Shown here: positions 9,801 to 17,668 of the stretch, piece by piece
How the letters are laid out: every line of letters starts with the position of its first letter
How positions within the stretch are numbered: position 1 is the first letter of the stretch
Assembly (NCBI GenBank): GCA_018623155.1
Contig: JAAZVZ010000009.1
Location: 1 to 64,000 of the forward strand
DNA: 64,000 nucleotides
From: Glaciecola sp.
GTDB lineage: Bacteria > Pseudomonadota > Gammaproteobacteria > Enterobacterales > Alteromonadaceae
Direction of reading: 5' to 3'
Notes under the pieces: model-generated
Told to the model about the DNA's origin: nothing
Databases searched by the model: none
Seen by the model: only the letters and a program-made list of their open reading frames with translations
Made by a program: the position numbers and the translations under genes

Positions 9801-10314
9801 GTTTGGTCCCAAAATAAATCGCAAACAAAGCAATAAATATCGTCGCAATTAACACCACCAGCTGACCGTTACTTTGACCTGACATAACCAGGAACATAGC
9901 ACCTATGGCTTTGAGTTGTAATGCAATATAAGGAATGGTGGCTAACAAGGCAATAATTGTCACGACCAGAGCGACTGTTTGTCGCTTGCCATAACGAGAG
10001 GCGATGAAGTCAGCAACAGTGTTAATGTGTTGCTTCTTACTAACTAAAATCAGTTTTCGGATCAGGGACGATCCAAATAGATAAACCAGCATAGGTCCGA
10101 GTAATACGGGCAAATACATCCATTGGTCACGCGATGACTGCCCAACTGCACCAAAAAATGTCCATGCGGTACAATAAATAGCAAGTGCCAAAGAATAAAC
10201 ATAAGGACTTGAGGTGATGCGACGTGCTAGAGGGGTGTTTTTGTCTCCCCATTGCGCTATCCAAAACAGGAACAAAAGGTAGACGATGGCTAACGCCACC
10301 CATCCAAAGGCCAT
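6877..10314 (-). CDS. crbS: CrbS-like sodium/solute symporter-hybrid histidine kinase
   Basis: A 1145-residue inner-membrane protein. Residues 1 to about 480 are a 12-13 helix Na+/solute symporter (SSS, PutP/ActP-like) domain. A linker and a PAS domain (about 625-740, with MEQGISVIDKNLNLVAWN) follow, then a coiled coil (about 745-785), a HisKA domain with phosphorylated H794 in LASHDIIQPLN, an ATPase domain with N box (QNLISNAIKYT), G1 (YDTGIGIP) and G2 (GVGLGLGVV), and a C-terminal receiver with phosphoacceptor D1070 in LLIDYQLDKNQNG. This is the layout of CrbS/CbrA/MxtR kinases. It probably senses acetate or its flux and passes phosphate to the convergent CrbR-like regulator. The upstream intergenic region (10315-10477) is shared with the divergent DUF294 gene. 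Confidence 0.92.
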   Translation of the reverse strand: MAFGWVALAIVYLLFLFWIAQWGDKNTPLARRITSSPYVYSLALAIYCTAWTFFGAVGQSSRDQWMYLPVLLGPMLVYLFGSSLIRKLILVSKKQHINTVADFIASRYGKRQTVALVVTIIALLATIPYIALQLKAIGAMFLVMSGQSNGQLVVLIATIFIALFAIYFGTKQTDVTEYRRGLMLAVSFESLIKLIAILVIGYIAFTLWYQNPHQSFLQDYYTSEALDQFTSVAFWAQTLMAAAAVICLPRQFHVAIIDNLNIDHVKTARWLFPLYLLLMSATIPVIAMAGSNIFGGVGTEPDQYVLAFAVLSDSLLIQVLVFVGGLSAATAMIIVATLTLSTMLANDVVLPKLLSINSQTGPITNYSNKIRVIRRIIIGVVLLLGFIYQQQMTETSSLASIGLIAFSLVIQLLPSIIGGLYWKKGHAHGVYAGLLMGFVSWVFWLILPLTDMTISGYTQTEILSQGAIVSLFANTIAYYTFSRIAPARLIDKIQSEAFVHPLDTSRTNHKSSQVNITNGDLVTLLTTFMGQSRCEQLLSEYSRRNNVNVDLSDKPNIQILSFCERALGGVIGSSSARALVNSVAEGKKLDFSEVINFFDGTTQAMQFNMTALLTSLESMEQGISVIDKNLNLVAWNKRYIQLYEYPDEYLAVGTPIEKLMRYNALKGELGPGDVDQMVARRLEHLRNGTPHRFTRQRADGHVIEMVGNPLPGGGFVTSFNDITSHVEIQQALEEANIDLTTRIKKRTEEVHSINADLRLEIEKRAEVEQELIRARKLAEEANASKTRFLALASHDIIQPLNAAKLYLSALQDSTLSKNAREILSKLNHSVNSSEHLISTLLDISRLDQGEMAPTISDIHFKDIIEPLLSDMTVKAQNKGLEFNHVVRDLWIKADKTFTYRIIQNLISNAIKYTDVGKVLVTARIHKRRVEVRIYDTGIGIPKDKLNAIFSDFYRVQESNESGVGLGLGVVRRLTQQINGSIKVNSVKDKGSCFILTLPLGKQQVAQKTAVRTSNSALAGLKALCVDDKKENLDALSLLLNKWGIVAELANTYEGGLAKIADFDADILLIDYQLDKNQNGVNLIQELQVAAQKETPAAILTALHDEQLKEQCKSLNIQHLNKPLKPAKLRALITNLAKKTKNVNRY

Positions 10315-10477
10315 AGAAACTCACTTGCTGATTGTGTTACATTCTTGTTACAGCAGAGTATCACGAATGGCATTTAAAACTCAATCTTACGCTTTTAGGC
10401 TTAGAGCGAAATTAGCTTAATGAATTTGTTTTATACTTTTAAGGTGTTGTTTGTTTTTTATGCAGTCAAGGAACGTT

Positions 10478-12310
10478 ATGTCAGATATTCCACAACAAGT
10501 CGTACAGTACTTAAGTGCTTCAGCACCCTTTGATGTATTCGATGAAGACACCCTTCATGGAATAGCCAAACGTGTACAAGTCGTTTATGTGACCCCGCAG
10601 AACTGTGATGCAACATTGATGCAAATGATGCCAAGTCTGTTTTTGATTCAATCAGGACAATTTACGATACACGATGAAAATGGCAACGAACGATTTTTAA
10701 GTGAGGGTGACTATTTTGGTTATATTAAATTACTCGATAAGCAAGTCGGTAATATTACTATTGACGTAGATAGCCCAGGTATTGTTTATGTCATTTCTGA
10801 AACGTCTTTTATTGATTGCAGTCAGAACCGGCAGTTTTTGAGCTTCTTCAAAGCAGCAAAGGATGATGTGTTACAGAACCAAGCGGTATCAGAATCTAAT
10901 ACCATGTGGCTGTATCGCCCTTTGTGTGAAATCTTAGAACGCTCCCCGATAGCCATCGAGCAGGATGTGTCTATCCAAAAAGCGGCTGAGGTCATGTCTG
11001 AAAACAGTGTCAGTTCTATAATTATTACAGAGCAAGAACATTTGATTGGTATTGTGACCGATCGTGACTTGCGCAATCGAGTGGTCGCGACAGGTTTTGA
11101 TATTCAGATGCCTGTACACACTATAATGACCGAGAAGCCCGCGTATATTTTACACAATCAAAATATGTTTTCAGCGATCGCTTTGATGAGTGAAAAAAAC
11201 ATTCATCACCTCCCTATTTTGCATTCTGACGATCGGAAACCAATGGGGATGGTGACCACCTCAGATGTTGTGAGACAACAACGAGGTAACGTCGTCTTCA
11301 TGATAGGAGAGATTGCAAAAGCGGAAAATTTATATCAACTGACTCGCCTTGCCTGGCAAATGCCGCAGTATTTCGCAGCCAATGCGAAACGTGCCGGTGA
11401 TTTTGATATTGCAGGTAAGGTGCTTTCTCAAGCGACCGATATTATGACGCGTAAGTTGATTGAGTTCTTTATTGACCAACATGGTGAACCACCACTTGAT
11501 TATTGTTGGGTTGTGTATGGATCTCAAGCACGACAAGATCAAACAATGGGTTCAGACCAAGATAATGCCCTCTTGCTTGCAGAAGATCCCAATGAAGCTC
11601 AAGCAGAGTACTTTGCCAAAATGTCCAAATACGTTTGTAAGAGTTTAGGCAAATGTGGCATTAAACTTTGTCCAGGCAATATTATGGCCTCGAATCCCAA
11701 ATTGCGTTTAAGTGTTGGAGCAGCCCTTAAACAAGCTCGAGGATGGGTACGTCAATTCACGTCCGAGGCAATTTTAGAGTTTAATATTTTCTTAGATGCG
11801 AGAGCCGTGGCAGGAGAAAGGTTGTTGTTTAAGAGGTTACAGCAAGAACGCAAAAAATCCTTCAAAGAAAGTATGTTCCTTGCAGCCGTTGCGCGTACAG
11901 CCAGTAGCCAAGCCGTCCCATTATCGATTTTTAACAAATTTGTATATCAAAAACACAACGGCAAGAAAGATTGTATTAACATTAAAAACAATGGCGTAGC
12001 ACTGATTAATGACTTAGCACGGTTATATGCCTTGTCTGCAGGTATCACGATTCCTGGGACGGTGGAGCGTCTCAATATTTTGGGAGAAATTGGAACGATC
12101 AATAAAAAAGATGCCGATAACCTAAGAGACATCTGGTTGTTTTTAAACCGTTTGCGTTGGCGTCATCAGCTACGTAATAATGCGACCGACAACATCATTA
12201 GTATTTCGGATCTATCATCCATTGAGAAGCATCAGTTAAAAGCTGCGTTTAAAAGCATTCAGCGTGCTCAAGACGTAGCGCTCAACCGATTCTCTGGAGG
12301 GTTGAGCTAA
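10478..12310 (+). CDS. cNMP-binding / CBS / DUF294 putative nucleotidyltransferase
   Basis: About 610 residues from ATG 10478, chosen because AAGGA (10468-10472) sits five bases upstream; in-frame TTG 10451 and ATG 10460 lack a site. The order is a CAP-type effector domain (about residues 1-130, LIQSGQFTIHDENG), a CBS pair (about 145-265, with IGIVTDRDLRNRV and MGMVTTSDVVRQQ), and a DUF294 nucleotidyltransferase domain with GSQARQDQTMGSDQDNALL from residue 348 (the GS-x-SD-x-D fold signature), followed by the helical DUF294 C-terminal region. The architecture resembles GlnD-type protein uridylyltransferases, but target and nucleotide are unknown. It overlaps no gene and is followed after one base by an exonuclease gene. 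The same pair accompanies acs/actP loci in pseudomonads and vibrios, hinting at a role in acetate or carbon signalling. Confidence 0.9.
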   Translation: MSDIPQQVVQYLSASAPFDVFDEDTLHGIAKRVQVVYVTPQNCDATLMQMMPSLFLIQSGQFTIHDENGNERFLSEGDYFGYIKLLDKQVGNITIDVDSPGIVYVISETSFIDCSQNRQFLSFFKAAKDDVLQNQAVSESNTMWLYRPLCEILERSPIAIEQDVSIQKAAEVMSENSVSSIIITEQEHLIGIVTDRDLRNRVVATGFDIQMPVHTIMTEKPAYILHNQNMFSAIALMSEKNIHHLPILHSDDRKPMGMVTTSDVVRQQRGNVVFMIGEIAKAENLYQLTRLAWQMPQYFAANAKRAGDFDIAGKVLSQATDIMTRKLIEFFIDQHGEPPLDYCWVVYGSQARQDQTMGSDQDNALLLAEDPNEAQAEYFAKMSKYVCKSLGKCGIKLCPGNIMASNPKLRLSVGAALKQARGWVRQFTSEAILEFNIFLDARAVAGERLLFKRLQQERKKSFKESMFLAAVARTASSQAVPLSIFNKFVYQKHNGKKDCINIKNNGVALINDLARLYALSAGITIPGTVERLNILGEIGTINKKDADNLRDIWLFLNRLRWRHQLRNNATDNIISISDLSSIEKHQLKAAFKSIQRAQDVALNRFSGGLS

Positions 12311-12311
12311 G

Positions 12312-12974
12312 ATGAAAAATTGGTTTGCGAGCATGATTGGTAAAGGGATCTTGGCGGATTACGTCGATTCCCCTTTGTCTGAAGTACCGTTTCTCGCACT
12401 CGACTTTGAATTTAACTCGTTAAATAAAAAACAGGTTAAATTTATGTCCGCTGGGTGGGTCACCGGTCAACAATTTCAAATTCATTATGAGCATAGTTAT
12501 TATCGTTTGATTCGAGCTAAAGGGGATCTTCAGCAATCACCGATAATACATGGCTTAACCGCACGTGATATTGCTCAAGGTGTGCATGCCAAAGAGATGT
12601 ATAGCGCGTTGATGGAGTACGCTCCTACGCATGTCTGGATACTGCATAATGCGTTTCTAGATATGAACATGCTCAAAGAGTTAGCATATCGCTTTGGTGA
12701 AGCGATGCCCGCAGTAACTACCATAGACACGATGCAACTCGCACTGCACAAGCTTGGCAAAGGTAGCGGTCAATATGGTGTAAAGCATGATGCAGCAACG
12801 CTAGATAGCTGTCGACGCCGTTTTGATTTGCCTTCATCCCCTCTCCACAACGCACTAAGTGATGCTCAAGCCACATTAGAGTTATTCTATGCGCAACTTT
12901 ATGATATGGACCCTAGAGCTAAAATGCGTTTAAAAGACTTAAAAGCGATGACAAGTGCCGTAAAAGTATATTGA
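12312..12974 (+). CDS. DEDDh 3'-5' exonuclease (DNA pol III epsilon-like)
   Basis: A 220-residue exonuclease-fold protein with all five metal/catalytic residues: D31 and E33 in LDFEFNSL, D117 in NAFLDMNML, and H179 and D184 in PLHNALSDAQAT. The last pair marks the DEDDh subclass, as in DnaQ and RNase T. Its start lies one base after the DUF294 stop, so the two are very likely cotranslated. It is shorter than DnaQ and lacks the C-terminal polymerase-binding part, so it is a stand-alone exonuclease; whether it acts on DNA, RNA or a nucleotide signal cannot be told from sequence. It is convergent with the next gene, with a 2-bp gap. Confidence 0.9.
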   Translation: MKNWFASMIGKGILADYVDSPLSEVPFLALDFEFNSLNKKQVKFMSAGWVTGQQFQIHYEHSYYRLIRAKGDLQQSPIIHGLTARDIAQGVHAKEMYSALMEYAPTHVWILHNAFLDMNMLKELAYRFGEAMPAVTTIDTMQLALHKLGKGSGQYGVKHDAATLDSCRRRFDLPSSPLHNALSDAQATLELFYAQLYDMDPRAKMRLKDLKAMTSAVKVY

Positions 12975-12976
12975 TA

Positions 12977-14917
12977 TTAGAGAATATGAAAACGTTTTTG
13001 TAAGGTAACTAGGTATTTTTCAAAGCGCTTCCAAGTTTCGTTTGATTTGGGGTTGATTGGTTGTCTTACTTGTTCTGCACTGGGGGTTTTAATCGCTCTA
13101 TCAGTTTGGTAAAACTGCAAGCAATTGGGTTCAAAATCAACACCTATAAAATCCAGCATGCGTCGAACACTTCCCTCTAAATCAGACACGACATCCTCGT
13201 GTCTAACCAGTAAAATATTTTTACCAAAACATGTTTGCCAATGTGTCATAAGTGCCAAGTAATCTTCGTAATACTGAGCGATATCATCTAAGTCGTAGCT
13301 AAATTCCTGGCCTTCTGCGAAGAGTTGTTTGTAGCCGCTAAAACAGCAACTCAAAGGCTCTCTGCGCGCATCGATTATTTTGGCATTAGGGAGTATTTTT
13401 TTGATTAATCCTAGATGGCGGAAATTATTCGGCATCTTATCAATAAAATAGGGTTTGTCGGTGACGCGATGTGTTCGGGCTTGAGATAAATAGCGCTCTC
13501 CCAGACTAGTTAATTCATCATCTGATAAGGTGTTAAGTACTTCGGGATAGTCGCCATAGGTTTGTTTGATATAACGTGACAAACCAATTATATAGGGGAG
13601 TTCACTGGTGCCTTCAATCATAGAGTGCGATGCTAATATTTGCTCAAGAAGCGTCGATCCAGCACGTGGAAGACCGACAATAAAAATGGGGTCGGGTTCG
13701 GTGGTTCCAGACAAAGTATCAAATAGTGCAGGTGGACATGCTGCTTTTTGCGCGTCCATTTCTGCCGTCACAATATTGGGATCGTATTTCAATATCTGGC
13801 GTTTAGTCGCATTGCCAAGTTGATAATATTCAAAAGCACTATCGAAAGACTGACGGTCTTCATAGGCTTTGCCTAGAGCAAAAGCAATATGGTATTGATC
13901 CACTTTCATGAGTTGTCCAGAAGCAATCATAGTCTGCATTTGGGCCACTTCCAGATCAGTGAATTGATATGTTTTGGTATTTGCTAAACTCCAATACGCA
14001 TCGCCAAAATCAGGCTTCAGGCGCATCGCCTCTAGATAATCGTTGATGGCCTGTTCGATATTGCCTAGCGTTTTGTGTTGATGTCCACGTTGCAAAAAAC
14101 CTAATGCGTAATCGGGTAACATGGTCAGGGCTATATCAAACAAAGGAATAGCTAATTTAAAATCACTCACTCCTGCATATTGGGAGGCAAGTGCAAGCGT
14201 AATAAAAGGGTCCTTTGGATGTTGCTTTAGACCCTCAAGTGCAACATTAATGGCATCATTATAATTTTGTCGTTTTTGTAAAACATGGATCAATTCAAGA
14301 CGAACATCCCGGTCATGTGGCACTAAATTGACTGCCGAGCGCAAAATAGTTTCTGCATCCTGTAACACATATAACTTAACAGCTATCTCAGCTAATAAGC
14401 GCATAGCGGGTACATAATGGGGCTGTGCTTGGAGTATTTTGCGAATCTGGTGTTCAGCTTGTTTGATTTTACCATCGTAAAACCAGTGGTAAGCTTGTTG
14501 AACTGGCACTGATAGAGATGCATTATACATTGCTTTCTCTTGAGCTTGTTGTGCCCCGGCCAGTAAGTTTTGTTGTTTGAGAAGTCGACTGATGTTCGTC
14601 CAACTTGCATTGAGCATAGGATTGAGCTGAACCGCATGTTCATAGGCACGAAGCGCTGTGTTATTTTCATGTTGGTCGCGGTAACAATGCCCCATTTCTT
14701 GGTAAGCTTTGGCATATTCTGGATAGCTATCCAACAAAGATGAAAGTGTATCTAAAGCTTTATTATAGTGCCCACAGTAGCGCAGACATACGGCCTGATA
14801 AAATTGAATTTGAGGCTCTGAGTCAGTTATATCTGCATCAGAAGACAGCACTTTATAAGCTAGCTCAAATTGTTGCTGTTGCATCAACGCAACGGCTTTT
14901 TGAATAATAGTACTCAT
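12977..14917 (-). CDS. TPR-repeat sulfotransferase family protein
   Basis: A 646-residue protein. Residues 1 to about 370 are tandem tetratricopeptide repeats (examples: YPEYAKAYQEMGHCYRDQ, NPMLNASWTNISRLL, YALGFLQRGHQHKTLGN). About residues 405-640 form a sulfotransferase domain with a PAPS 5'-phosphosulfate loop IVGLPRAGSTLLEQIL near 410-425, and conserved KMPNNFRHLGLI and DARREPLSCCFSGYKQ segments. It has no signal peptide. The family transfers sulfate from PAPS, and distant bacterial members may act on proteins or glycans. It lies 65 bp downstream of a TonB-dependent receptor on the same strand, separated by a hairpin, a pairing that is frequent in marine Alteromonadales. The acceptor substrate is unknown. 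Confidence 0.9.
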   Translation of the reverse strand: MSTIIQKAVALMQQQQFELAYKVLSSDADITDSEPQIQFYQAVCLRYCGHYNKALDTLSSLLDSYPEYAKAYQEMGHCYRDQHENNTALRAYEHAVQLNPMLNASWTNISRLLKQQNLLAGAQQAQEKAMYNASLSVPVQQAYHWFYDGKIKQAEHQIRKILQAQPHYVPAMRLLAEIAVKLYVLQDAETILRSAVNLVPHDRDVRLELIHVLQKRQNYNDAINVALEGLKQHPKDPFITLALASQYAGVSDFKLAIPLFDIALTMLPDYALGFLQRGHQHKTLGNIEQAINDYLEAMRLKPDFGDAYWSLANTKTYQFTDLEVAQMQTMIASGQLMKVDQYHIAFALGKAYEDRQSFDSAFEYYQLGNATKRQILKYDPNIVTAEMDAQKAACPPALFDTLSGTTEPDPIFIVGLPRAGSTLLEQILASHSMIEGTSELPYIIGLSRYIKQTYGDYPEVLNTLSDDELTSLGERYLSQARTHRVTDKPYFIDKMPNNFRHLGLIKKILPNAKIIDARREPLSCCFSGYKQLFAEGQEFSYDLDDIAQYYEDYLALMTHWQTCFGKNILLVRHEDVVSDLEGSVRRMLDFIGVDFEPNCLQFYQTDRAIKTPSAEQVRQPINPKSNETWKRFEKYLVTLQKRFHIL

Positions 14918-14933
14918 AATACCAATATGAATT

Positions 14934-14965
14934 AAAGCCCCGATAGTTCAAATATTCGGGGCTTT
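14934..14965 (-). terminator. Hairpin between TonB receptor and sulfotransferase genes
   Basis: Perfect 10-bp stem (14934-14943 with 14956-14965, AAAGCCCCGA arm) with a 12-base loop. On the minus strand it ends in CTTTAAT, a short U run. It could act as a leaky terminator that lowers sulfotransferase expression relative to the receptor. Confidence 0.6.
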
Positions 14966-14982
14966 TAATGCATTGCTTATTA

Positions 14983-17436
14983 TTAGAAGTAGGAGTAATT
15001 CACACTCATACCCACCGTACGTGGACGGTTGGTGCTAATTCTACGTATGTCATCCATATTATTAATAAACAAAGTCGCACGCTCGTCTGTAATATTGTCA
15101 ATATAGAATTTAACACGCCAGCTGTCCATCGTCACACCATAAGATGCATTAAAGATGCTGTAACTGTCTTGTTCTTCTCTCTCACTTGCAACAATAGAGC
15201 TATAGCTTTTAGCGGCAAACTGAGTTCCCAGTTGAATATCCATATCATAGCCATTCGCTTCCCAATCATAACGCACACGAATGTTACCCTGGAATTTAGG
15301 CGTGAGGGGCAGTTCGGAACCCACAGGCGCCATTTCAATAACTTGTGCGTTGGTTGCAGTTAATTCAGTATCGTTGTAAGAGAACGCTGCATACAAGGTA
15401 GTGTTGTCGTTAACGAGATATTCAATATCGGTTTCAATACCACGGATTTCACTGTCAGCTGCGTTTTCGATAAAAGTGAGGATCGATACATTTTGCGGGT
15501 CAAAACGAGAAGTCTGCATATTTGACCAATCGATGTAATACATATTACCGTTCCACTTATAACCTGCATCCCAGTCTAGGATTTTCCAACCAAATTCATA
15601 GTTTTTAACATCATCCGTTTCATACGTTACTGCAACTGTTGGAAACTCTGGATTCGAAGAAGGAATACCACCACCACGGTTAAAACCACCCGGACGGAAA
15701 CCTTCAGAATAGGTCGCATAGAATAAATCACCCGCATAACTGGTGTAGGCAATGTTGAACTTAGGGATCACGCCTGACTCAGATAAAGGCTCATCAGAGT
15801 GGCCACCTGAGGTGTCGTAATCACGACCGCGATCGGTATTTTGTGATCCTTGGAATATTCCATCAGCAAAGTTAGACGAACCAGTATAGTCGGTTTCTAG
15901 ATCATACCAACGCAAGCCAAACGTTGCAGCCCATTGTTCTGCAAACTTCCAATTTACTTCACTGAATACAGCAATCTGTTCTTCGGAACGAGTAATGTCA
16001 TTGAAAAACGCAACGCCTGCAGGACGCGTGTTGGGGTTCACGCTGTTTGCAATGCTGATTGGTGCATTCGGCGCAAAACCAAGCTCTTCAACCGCAAGAT
16101 ACACATAATCATCTTGTGTTTTGAGTTCAGTATCGTCATAAAACACACCAGCAGTAATGCTGACTTGGTCTGAAAGATCGGCAGAAACACGAAGTTCATG
16201 TGTCATTCGCTTGTGTTCTTGCTTGCCCATAAAGCCTTTCGTTGGGTCTTTACATTCGCGGTTTTCAGTAATGAATTGAGGATCAATATTATAATTTACA
16301 ATGTAATCAGGGTTGGTGTAAGTACAGGTATAATATGCAATGTAGCCACCAGAATTATTGTAACCGGTATAATCTATATTTTGTTCGACATCGCGATCTA
16401 AGAAGGCCCCTGCGTACACGATATTTAAATCGTCTAAATCACCTTCCACAACCACATTCGTCAGATTAATATCGTCTTCTAATGAATCAGGAAAATAACG
16501 CTGGACTTGTAAATCACCGACTTCAGGATCAAAGTCAAATACACCATCTGCAACCAAAGACTGAGTGGTGTGTTGTAAAAGTATTGTCCAATCGTTATTG
16601 ATGAAATACTTCAACCCAAAGCGACCACCCTCATATGAAGAATCATTAAAATCTTCTTCTACCAATGGTAAATTACTGGTACTTTCGTAAGTTGCATCTG
16701 GTCCAAGATCCACTGAACTATTGGGGTTCAATGCTGGGTCAAGAGTAAATTCACCCGCGACATTATCGATGTAGCCACCACGCTGGACGGAGTAAATCGC
16801 GGCGCGAAATGCCAAATCATCCGACAAAGGAAGGTTAATAAATCCTTCACCTGCCGTAGACATCTCACCGTTTTTTGTACTTTCCAAACGAGTGCTGAAC
16901 CCTGCAGCAAAACCATCAGTAGTTGGCTTGTTAGTAATATAACGAATCGTACCTGCCTGTGAGCTCGCGCCAAACAGAGTGCCTTGAGGTCCTGGTAAAA
17001 TCTCTATGCGTTGCAAATCCGTTGCATATAAATCTAAGTTACGGCCAGGTGCGGTAACCGGTTGTTCGTCTACGTATAGTGCTACATTTGGCATCGTACC
17101 TTGCGCACCTGAAAGCATTACAGTGATAGGTTGGATCGCCATACCACGAATAAATACATCATTTTGACCAGGACCGCGTCCACCCAAAGTCAAGTTTGGT
17201 ACGTAACGCGCAAAATCATCAAAGTTACCAATGTTTTGTTCTGCAAGCGCTTCTGCGCTCAATGCAGAAACCGCAACGGGTGTTTCTTGAATATTTTGCG
17301 ATCGCTTCGTTGCAGTGACTTCAATCGTTTCGATTTTGTTTGTCGATTCATCAGCGCTAGCGTGACCAGAGAAAGCAGTAATCACTGCAAGAGATAATGC
17401 ACTTAATGGCATTGTGGATGACTTAGGGTATTGCAT
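14983..17436 (-). CDS. TonB-dependent receptor
   Basis: An 817-residue outer-membrane receptor. A signal peptide covers about residues 1-28 (LSLAVITAFSGHASA), then a TonB-box/plug start IETIEVTATKRSQNIQETP, the plug domain to about residue 165 (FIRGMAIQP, GPQGTLFGASSQAGTI) and a 22-strand type barrel ending in an aromatic terminal residue (SVNYSYF), the usual BamA recognition signal. The ligand cannot be named; the plug sequence GTLFGASSQAGTIRYITNKP is of the kind common in marine receptors for polyphenols, carbohydrates or siderophores. A promoter with a 24-bp palindrome lies upstream. Energy would come from TonB-ExbB-ExbD; an ExbD gene occurs elsewhere in the window. The TPR-sulfotransferase downstream may be functionally linked. 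Confidence 0.93.
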   Translation of the reverse strand: MQYPKSSTMPLSALSLAVITAFSGHASADESTNKIETIEVTATKRSQNIQETPVAVSALSAEALAEQNIGNFDDFARYVPNLTLGGRGPGQNDVFIRGMAIQPITVMLSGAQGTMPNVALYVDEQPVTAPGRNLDLYATDLQRIEILPGPQGTLFGASSQAGTIRYITNKPTTDGFAAGFSTRLESTKNGEMSTAGEGFINLPLSDDLAFRAAIYSVQRGGYIDNVAGEFTLDPALNPNSSVDLGPDATYESTSNLPLVEEDFNDSSYEGGRFGLKYFINNDWTILLQHTTQSLVADGVFDFDPEVGDLQVQRYFPDSLEDDINLTNVVVEGDLDDLNIVYAGAFLDRDVEQNIDYTGYNNSGGYIAYYTCTYTNPDYIVNYNIDPQFITENRECKDPTKGFMGKQEHKRMTHELRVSADLSDQVSITAGVFYDDTELKTQDDYVYLAVEELGFAPNAPISIANSVNPNTRPAGVAFFNDITRSEEQIAVFSEVNWKFAEQWAATFGLRWYDLETDYTGSSNFADGIFQGSQNTDRGRDYDTSGGHSDEPLSESGVIPKFNIAYTSYAGDLFYATYSEGFRPGGFNRGGGIPSSNPEFPTVAVTYETDDVKNYEFGWKILDWDAGYKWNGNMYYIDWSNMQTSRFDPQNVSILTFIENAADSEIRGIETDIEYLVNDNTTLYAAFSYNDTELTATNAQVIEMAPVGSELPLTPKFQGNIRVRYDWEANGYDMDIQLGTQFAAKSYSSIVASEREEQDSYSIFNASYGVTMDSWRVKFYIDNITDERATLFINNMDDIRRISTNRPRTVGMSVNYSYF

Positions 17437-17479
17437 GTGTGTCCTAATAGTTTTAGTTCAATGTAATTTTGACCGGTAC

Positions 17480-17508
17480 ATTGTATGTAAAACATGAAAT
17501 ATATGCAA
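17480..17508 (-). promoter_or_regulatory. Candidate promoter of the TonB receptor gene
   Basis: Read on the minus strand: TTGCAT (17508-17503) and TACAAT (17485-17480), 17 bp apart. The -10 matches 5 of 6, the -35 only 3 of 6, and AGGA precedes the ATG. The palindrome at 17508-17531 lies directly upstream of the -35, a position usual for activators, though a repressor overlapping polymerase is also possible. Confidence 0.45.
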
Positions 17509-17531
17509 ATTAGTTAGAATTCGAACTAATT
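17508..17531. promoter_or_regulatory. 24-bp palindrome, probable operator
   Basis: AATTAGTT (17508-17515) and AACTAATT (17524-17531) are perfect inverted arms around an EcoRI-like GAATTC core (17517-17522); only the pair 17516/17523 is mismatched, so 22 of 24 positions obey dyad symmetry. It lies between a TonB receptor gene (minus) and a BCCT transporter gene (plus) and touches the receptor -35. The size suits a dimeric regulator; the MarR-type protein encoded at 19641 is one candidate. Confidence 0.55.
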
Positions 17532-17668
17532 ATTTAAGTTAAGTGGTTATTTTTGAATGGCTAATATGGTTGCTTTTTACTCATAAGGTAGAATATAAGG
17601 CCGAAATAATGGATTTTTGGCTCGAATTTGAGTATCTTATGCGCGATTTTATTTTCGAGTAATAATGC

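Noticed and set aside
14392..14715. 107-codon minus-strand frame within the sulfotransferase gene
   Set aside because: A shifted frame within the TPR region; the in-frame gene explains the sequence and TPR periodicity.
14968..15363. 131-codon plus-strand frame opposite the TonB receptor C-terminus
   Set aside because: Complement of beta-barrel codons; no start site and no known domain.
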